Part shown: piece by piece, positions 63,001-64,000 of the stretch
Layout of the letters: every line of letters starts with the position of its first letter
Numbering within the stretch: position 1 is the stretch's first letter
Assembly: GCA_027886175.1 (NCBI GenBank)
Contig: JAJNNQ010000026.1
Span: 26,926,001 to 26,990,000, forward strand
Direction of reading: 5' to 3'
Source: Phylloscopus collybita
Taxonomy: Eukaryota > Chordata > Aves > Passeriformes > Phylloscopidae
DNA length: 64,000 nt
Notes under the pieces: model-generated
What the model was told of the DNA's origin: nothing
Database searches by the model: none
Seen by the model: the letters and a program-made list of their open reading frames with translations, nothing else
Made by a program: the position numbers and the translations under genes

Positions 63001-63702
63001 AGTCAGTGAACAGAATCACAGTCACTTCATGCAGCAAAAATTTAACGTTTTCTAAACACAGTCCACATCTCAAAAGTAAAATGTCTGATTTTGCAAAGAA
63101 AATGCAATGAATCTACCACCTCTTTTAAGCCTTCAGATTGAAACGGGTGGTTTTAAATTTCATGCTTCAGGTTACAATCAGTGCAGTAGCTCAAATGTAA
63201 TTGCTGACAATTAGTAGGCAAAATGCTTTGGTTTCTACCATGCTAGAGCTCCACCTAGACAACTGGAGTGTTCCCTGGCCTTGTGACACAGAGCTCAGTG
63301 TGCAGGGGCAGACATATGGCCAGGGAGCACTCCTAAGCACAGGTCCTCCAGCACCAATGCAGCTCCTGTAAAATTATTCTACCTGGGTCAGTTGGTACTC
63401 TCCAAAATAACTTTCAGGCATGAGTAAAGGGAGCACTGGTGCCAAGTATCATTCTCAACAAGCAGTCTGAATGTAGGTGCTTTACGCTGGAAATTAAAGA
63501 GAGTTTAACACTCTCCAGCTGAACTCAGCATTCAGGAATGATCCCAAGCGTCATTTAACCCACAGCAGGACACAGACTCAAAGGAACCACTATGAGATAA
63601 CTCACCTCCATTGTTGTTGTTATATTTCTCTTGTTTGTCCAGTAAGAAACAGAAAGGCAAGTGACTGTTACAGTTCCCTTTACTGGCTTTCCATATGTGT
63701 AC
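26869..63702 (-). CDS. CD109: CD109 gene, 26 coding exons, 5' end outside the window
   Basis: CD109 is a GPI-anchored cell-surface protein of the alpha-2-macroglobulin/C3/C4/C5 family; in mammals it acts as a TGF-beta co-receptor and inhibits TGF-beta signalling (established knowledge). The sequence shows 26 minus-strand blocks in the same order as human CD109, each bounded by AG and GT and all joining in frame, for 1199 residues plus stop. Diagnostic features are the thioester GCGEQ with NMINFAPN after it, the block SDNYTLAL, the block [28 protein letters not shown], and a C-terminal Cys-rich stalk with a hydrophobic tail. About 245 N-terminal residues, the signal peptide and the promoter are missing on the right. 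Orthology is judged from remembered human sequence, not from a search. Confidence 0.96.
28945..28967 (+). repeat. (CAAA)n microsatellite
   Basis: Five to six copies in the last CD109 intron, inside a broader A/C-rich stretch from about 28880 to 29030. Confidence 0.9.
29427..29529 (-). CDS. CD109: CD109 exon, IPAVRDFKV block
   Basis: Thirty-four codons plus one base carry [20 protein letters not shown] and VTVVDYYEP; human has VNETQFCVNIPAVRNFKVSNTQDASVSIVDYYEP. The NET sequon and Cys are conserved. This is the receptor-binding-type region of the family. It is flanked by CTTTTTCTAG and CCAA|GTAAGT. The 2.4 kb intron to the last exon contains a CAAA repeat. Confidence 0.97.
29945..30101 (-). 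CDS. CD109: CD109 exon, C-terminal macroglobulin domain
   Basis: One base plus 52 codons read [20 protein letters not shown] and end [10 protein letters not shown]. Human has RSGMALMEVNLLSGF and HGKLNLYLDS. The acceptor TTTTGACAAG|G lacks a strong pyrimidine run but is the one that keeps frame; the donor is TCT|GTAAGT. The 4.2 kb intron upstream (30102-34268) has a 23-A tract at 33758 and a hairpin near 34204. Confidence 0.95.
33758..33780 (+). repeat. Poly-A tract (poly-T on the CD109 strand)
   Basis: A run of 23 A in the intron 30102-34268. No retroposed body was recognised to its left. Confidence 0.9.
34204..34233. repeat. 11-bp inverted repeat just inside an intron
   Basis: TTGGTATATAC and its exact reverse complement flank 8 bases. 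On the CD109 transcript the stem would form about 30 nt downstream of the splice donor of the exon that carries the degenerate furin site. Confidence 0.8.
34269..34405 (-). CDS. CD109: CD109 exon, start of C-terminal macroglobulin domain; furin-site region
   Basis: The exon begins [20 protein letters not shown] and continues [20 protein letters not shown] to LNVCT. Human has LNVVYNVKASGSSRRRRSIQNQEAFDLDVAVKENKDD; the RRRR furin site of the human protein is replaced by EKLR at 34361-34372, just before Ser. It is flanked by AATCCACAG and ACAAG|GTAGGT (phase 2). The 3.5 kb intron upstream (34406-37887) contains an AAAAC repeat and nothing else recognised. Confidence 0.97.
36425..36457 (+). repeat. 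(AAAAC)n microsatellite
   Basis: Imperfect AAAAC repeats in the 3.5 kb CD109 intron upstream of the furin-region exon. Confidence 0.9.
37888..37953 (-). CDS. CD109: CD109 exon, CUB domain end
   Basis: Twenty-two codons begin [20 protein letters not shown] and end FQ; human has a 22-codon block ending VNISANGFGFAICQ. It is flanked by CCTTCTTTCAG and CAG|GTAGGC, with only 85 bp of intron to the preceding exon. Confidence 0.93.
38039..38194 (-). CDS. CD109: CD109 exon, CUB domain second half
   Basis: Fifty-two codons, phase 0 at both ends, begin [20 protein letters not shown], the family DT..AL.ALS.FA motif, and end [13 protein letters not shown] (human IDTHNRLLLQTAE). It is flanked by CTCTCAACAG and GAG|GTACTG. 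The intron on its upstream side (38195-40671) holds a palindromic TAAT-rich segment near 39229. Confidence 0.95.
39229..39299. repeat. Palindromic and duplicated TAAT-rich segment
   Basis: TTCACTCTAAT (39232-39242) is followed after TG by its exact reverse complement (39245-39255). The 20-mer CTGTTCACTCTAATTGATTA at 39229 recurs at 39280 with one mismatch. The centre TAATTGATTA fits a paired-type homeodomain P2 dimer site. It lies in the CD109 intron 38195-40671. Confidence 0.75.
40672..40862 (-). CDS. CD109: CD109 exon, end of thioester domain
   Basis: The exon reads [20 protein letters not shown] followed by [20 protein letters not shown] and [20 protein letters not shown]. Human matches through [22 protein letters not shown] and EGIPIMRWLSRQRNSLGGFASTQ. 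The family QRN..GGF.STQ signature is intact. It is flanked by GCTTTTACAG|GA and CAG|GTAATA, entering with two bases and leaving in phase 0. Confidence 0.97.
41941..42106 (-). CDS. CD109: CD109 exon, thioester domain helices
   Basis: Fifty-five codons plus one base carry [20 protein letters not shown] and [13 protein letters not shown]. Human has [38 protein letters not shown]. The NYT sequon is conserved. The acceptor is TTCATTTTCAG and the donor CAAG|GTACTG. The intron at 40863-41940 has no recognised element. Confidence 0.97.
42629..42857 (-). CDS. CD109: CD109 exon, thioester domain with reactivity hexapeptide
   Basis: Seventy-six codons include [37 protein letters not shown] and [14 protein letters not shown]. 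The hexapeptide VLHSGL (42704-42721) lies where human CD109 has VIHSEL, the segment that tunes thioester reactivity in the family; the His is kept and Glu is Gly. It is flanked by CCCCAAG|G and CAG|GTATTG. Introns 42107-42628 and 42858-44149 carry nothing recognised. Confidence 0.97.
44150..44231 (-). CDS. CD109: CD109 exon, thioester domain
   Basis: Twenty-six codons read [20 protein letters not shown] then DPSGST, with two bases of a Trp codon at the end. Human has [27 protein letters not shown]. The family motif DGSFSAFG is intact. It is flanked by TTCCACTTCAG and GTGAGT. The 4.1 kb intron between this and the GCGEQ exon contains an LTR-like block and a CpG-dense patch. Confidence 0.97.
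45636..45921. mobile_element. LTR-like block, second passerine ERV type
   Basis: Runs such as GGACTCGTGATTCAGAAGGC, GGCTGGTTTATTCTCAGAAC and AAGAGGTGGGATCTTT resemble a different songbird ERV LTR that I remember in inverted orientation. It starts TGTGG and ends near CTACA, about 285 bp; edges are approximate and no target-site duplication was seen. It sits in the 4.1 kb CD109 intron, 340 bp from the CpG-dense patch. A short TA/TG run (45922-45942) follows. Confidence 0.5.
46259..46400. promoter_or_regulatory. CpG-dense patch with GC box inside a CD109 intron
   Basis: About 17 CpG dinucleotides fall in 142 bp, in a window where CpG is otherwise rare. A GGGGCGG Sp1-type GC box is at 46314-46320 and the run AGCGCGCGCT at 46346-46355. 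It lies between the GCGEQ exon and the DGSFSAFG exon. It could be an internal or antisense promoter, a fragment of a young GC-rich repeat, or an exon of an unknown transcript; no named coding match was seen. Confidence 0.4.
46797..46829. repeat. 12-bp inverted repeat
   Basis: GATCATATAGCT and its exact reverse complement flank 9 bases, in the intron after the thioester exon, 400 bp right of the CpG-dense patch. No function is known. Confidence 0.75.
48340..48516 (-). CDS. CD109: CD109 thioester exon (GCGEQ)
   Basis: The exon reads [20 protein letters not shown], then [18 protein letters not shown]. The thioester motif GCGEQ lies at 48446-48460; Cys and Gln form the internal thioester in this family and allow covalent attachment. 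Human CD109 has the same motif in the same exon. The acceptor is TTATCTTTCAG. The donor required by the frame is AAAAG|GTCTGT, weak for a C at +3, with a GTATGC four bases further on. Confidence 0.97.
49198..49342 (-). CDS. CD109: CD109 exon, CUB domain first half
   Basis: Forty-eight codons plus one base begin [20 protein letters not shown] and end [10 protein letters not shown]. Human begins AEGIEKSYSQSILLDLTDNR and ends [10 protein letters not shown]. In this family the CUB domain is interrupted by the thioester domain, and this exon is its first part. It is flanked by ATCTTTATAG and GTAAGA. Confidence 0.96.
50009..50227 (-). CDS. CD109: CD109 exon, macroglobulin domain 7, second half
   Basis: Seventy-three codons, phase 0 at both ends, include [20 protein letters not shown] and [19 protein letters not shown]. 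Human has [23 protein letters not shown] and LGEIPITVTALSPTASDAV. The NAT sequon is conserved. The acceptor is TATTTACAG and the donor AAG|GTAAAC. The intron at 49343-50008 has nothing recognised. Confidence 0.97.
50427..50540 (-). CDS. CD109: CD109 exon, macroglobulin domain 7, first half
   Basis: Thirty-eight codons begin [20 protein letters not shown] and continue [18 protein letters not shown]. Human has [38 protein letters not shown], the same length. It is flanked by TTTTGCAG and GAG|GTAACA, phase 0 at both ends, with a 199-bp intron before the next exon. Confidence 0.97.
50541..53261 (-). other. CD109 intron, 2.7 kb
   Basis: It contains the inverted CR1 end (52665) and a 13-A run near 53012. 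Nothing else is recognised. Confidence 0.7.
52665..52735 (-). repeat. CR1 LINE 3' end, inverted fragment
   Basis: ATCACAGAATG followed by GTTGGGAGGGACCTCTGGAT and CATCTAGTCCAA is the reverse complement of the CR1 tail (TTGGACTAGATGATC ... CCTTCCAACC). It sits in the 2.7 kb CD109 intron between the post-bait exon and the macroglobulin-7 exon. Flanking sequence to about 52760 may belong to it. Confidence 0.8.
53262..53379 (-). CDS. CD109: CD109 exon after the bait region
   Basis: The exon reads [20 protein letters not shown] and ends [11 protein letters not shown]; human has VPDSITSWVATGFVISEDLGLGLTTTPVE. The acceptor was chosen at GCCATCAG|G rather than the downstream ACACAG because only the first restores the frame and gives the same residue count as human between DT and VPD. 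The donor is GAG|GTACCA. The 2.7 kb intron to the left (50541-53261) holds an inverted CR1 end; the one to the right has a 20-A tract near 54081. Confidence 0.93.
54145..54280 (-). CDS. CD109: CD109 exon, bait region and HFPETW block
   Basis: The exon opens with a stretch ([20 protein letters not shown]) that has no clear match to the human segment, then returns to conserved sequence at [15 protein letters not shown] (human RKHFPETWIWLDTNM). This variable run in front of HFPETW is where the protease bait lies in the family. It enters at TTTTCTAG with two bases and leaves at ACAAG|GTATAAG in phase 2. Confidence 0.93.
54555..54697 (+). repeat. Pure (AAAAGG)n microsatellite, about 24 copies
   Basis: A 6-bp unit AAAAGG is repeated without interruption for about 142 bp in the intron between the two bait-region exons. 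On the CD109 transcript strand it reads (CCTTTT)n, an all-pyrimidine run. Long open frames here on both strands (Lys-Arg or Phe-Leu repeats) are artefacts of the repeat. Confidence 0.98.
54932..54992 (-). CDS. CD109: CD109 exon, start of bait region
   Basis: This 61-bp exon reads [20 protein letters not shown] plus one base of a Tyr codon. Human has ECGLWVLTDANLTKDY here, so the first residue is Lys instead of Glu and the human NLT sequon is absent. It is too short to stand out as an open frame and was placed from the CSLW.STDA motif, TATCCAG on one side, GTAAGT on the other, and phase agreement with both neighbours. Confidence 0.88.
55433..55507 (-). CDS. CD109: CD109 exon, macroglobulin domain 6, helix before the bait
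   Basis: The 25-codon block begins [20 protein letters not shown] and ends VFQ; human begins VVHELELYNTGYY and also ends VFQ at 25 residues. The middle is diverged but length and both ends match. It is flanked by TTTCCTTAG and CAG|GTACTT, phase 0. The intron to the next exon is 54993-55432. Confidence 0.91.
56244..56396 (-). CDS. CD109: CD109 exon, macroglobulin domain 6, first half
   Basis: Fifty-one codons carry [20 protein letters not shown] and then [19 protein letters not shown]. Human has SKVKAEPSEKVSLRI and GIVAVDKSVNL with identical exon length. The segment is the family's conserved strand pair ahead of the bait region. It is flanked by TTTTTTTCTAG and GTAAGT, phase 0 at both ends. 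The introns on either side (55508-56243 and 56397-57254) contain no recognised element. Confidence 0.95.
57255..57431 (-). CDS. CD109: CD109 exon, macroglobulin domain 5/6 boundary
   Basis: Fifty-nine codons, the same as human, include [11 protein letters not shown] (human FSLTPENSWTP) and [12 protein letters not shown] (human IISDVLKIPVQ). One sequon, NLT, is present. The acceptor is CTCTTTCAG and the donor AAG|GTAATT. The 1.44 kb intron upstream (57432-58871) includes a locally GC-richer stretch at about 58330-58570 that I do not recognise. Confidence 0.95.
58872..58934 (-). CDS. CD109: CD109 exon, macroglobulin domain 5, middle
   Basis: This 21-codon exon reads [20 protein letters not shown] with one further Leu. 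Human has a 21-residue block with FELVVSGNKRLKELSY at this position. It is flanked by TTTTCCTAG and GTAAGT, phase 0 at both ends, with a 91-bp intron to the preceding exon. The exon is short but its length, phase and neighbours all agree. Confidence 0.92.
59026..59127 (-). CDS. CD109: CD109 exon, macroglobulin domain 5, start
   Basis: Thirty-four codons, phase 0 at both ends, include [17 protein letters not shown]; human has SPSKTYIQLKTRDENIK and the same exon length. The acceptor CTCGCAG is preceded on the coding strand by a run of 15 T. The donor is AAG|GTACAG. The intron of 338 bp upstream shows nothing else. Confidence 0.93.
59466..59705 (-). CDS. CD109: CD109 exon, macroglobulin domain 4, main body
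   Basis: This 80-codon exon begins [18 protein letters not shown], close to human VKVTRADGNQLTLEERRN, and holds the conserved NYTVP....I.VEFPIL segment. There are sequons at NLT and NYT, the latter conserved. It ends LRVQ at CAG|GTACTG and is phase 0 at both ends. The 1.77 kb intron on its upstream side (59706-61474) contains the bZIP-type site cluster and a TG/TA-rich stretch near 61045-61080. Confidence 0.95.
60099..60147. promoter_or_regulatory. Cluster of bZIP-type sites (CRE/AP-1)
   Basis: TTACGTCA at 60099-60106 and two TGAGTCA sites at 60116-60122 and 60141-60147 fall within 49 bp in the intron between the macroglobulin-4 exons. TGAGTCA is the AP-1 consensus and TTACGTCA a CRE/C-EBP hybrid. 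Close spacing is suggestive of an enhancer, but function is inferred from motifs alone. Confidence 0.35.
61475..61584 (-). CDS. CD109: CD109 exon, macroglobulin domain 4, start
   Basis: The reading is [20 protein letters not shown] followed by [17 protein letters not shown]; human has KQHDYIIEFFDYTTVLKPSLNFTAT. It has one sequon, NSS. The human NFT sequon is lost because the residue after F is I. The acceptor is TTCAACAG and the donor GTAAGT; the exon starts with two bases of the split Gly codon and ends in phase 0. Confidence 0.94.
62439..62574 (-). CDS. CD109: CD109 exon, macroglobulin domain 3, second half
   Basis: The exon begins INGSVNVTC and ends VVVTESLTG, matching human INGSANFSF and TTVTESVTG. 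It carries two sequons, NGS and NVT, the first shared with human. The middle, about 20 residues rich in N, Q and D, is poorly conserved. It is flanked by TTGCAG and GTATGT, enters in phase 0 and leaves with one base of a Gly codon. The next intron (61585-62438) holds nothing recognised. Confidence 0.93.
63606..63702 (-). CDS. CD109: CD109 exon, macroglobulin domain 3, first half
   Basis: The block reads [20 protein letters not shown] and runs on to an NIT glycosylation sequon. Human CD109 has YTYGKPVKG at the same place. The exon enters after one base of a split codon (TTTCAG|G) and leaves in phase 0 at GAG|GTGAG. It is the most 5' coding exon in the window. The intron to its right reaches the window end, and the intron to its left (62575-63605) shows nothing I recognise. 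Confidence 0.93.
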
Positions 63703-64000
63703 CTGAAACACATGAGCCAAAGTCAAGCAACACACCACCTTCCTTGGGCTCCTGAAGAGCTCTCAAGGCAAAAGATCCTACTACAATATTATTCTCTGGC
63801 CCCAAACATGGGTAGAGCATGTTTCTACTTTGAAACATGGAATTCACCATACTGAGACCAGTTTATCAACACTTAAGCTGGACGTCCAAAAGGTGGAGAA
63901 GATACACAGTGCTGCTCTTTCCACTACACAAGCTCTACAGACCTAGTAAATTTATTATGGGCTGTACAATGTGCAAAAGTTAACTACACTAAGCTAAAAG

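Overview
The window is avian genomic DNA, most likely from a songbird. The bird assignment rests on a CR1 LINE 3' end at 23143-23357 and a second, inverted CR1 end near 52665. The songbird assignment is weaker and rests on two LTR-like blocks (8137-8902 and 45636-45921) that I recognise from memory as passerine endogenous retrovirus LTR types. Base composition is AT-rich, introns are short to medium, and there is no prokaryotic-style gene packing.

The right-hand 37 kb (26869-63702, minus strand) holds one gene, CD109, a GPI-anchored member of the alpha-2-macroglobulin / complement C3 family of thioester proteins. I placed 26 coding exons by translating the minus strand, matching each block to the human CD109 order, and fixing every boundary on AG/GT splice sites. 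All 25 exon-exon joins keep the reading frame, giving 1199 residues plus a stop. The first roughly 245 residues, the promoter and the signal peptide lie to the right of base 64000. Order along the protein, from high to low coordinate: macroglobulin domains 3-6 (63702 to about 55433), a diverged bait region (54992-54145), macroglobulin domain 7 (53379-50009), CUB first half (49342-49198), thioester domain with GCGEQ (48516-40672), CUB second half (38194-37888), receptor-binding-like macroglobulin domain 8 (34405-29427), and a terminal exon with a Cys-rich stalk and GPI-attachment signal (27059-26869).

The left-hand 27 kb lies downstream of CD109 and holds no gene I can name. It carries CR1 and LTR fragments, poly-A tracts, a 20-bp perfect inverted repeat, a 42-bp sequence present twice 4.4 kb apart, and several short exon-like open segments with good splice signals on the minus strand (15.3-16.1 kb and 20.4-20.8 kb). 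I report those as weak candidates only.

The observations most worth a second look are: the furin site that processes human CD109 (RRRR) reads as EKLR here; a small CpG-dense patch with a GC box lies inside the intron just after the thioester exon; the bait region is strongly diverged; a pure 24-copy AAAAGG tract sits in the bait-region intron; and the 42-bp duplicate. I see no CRISPR array, rRNA, complete tRNA or evident undescribed multi-gene system.
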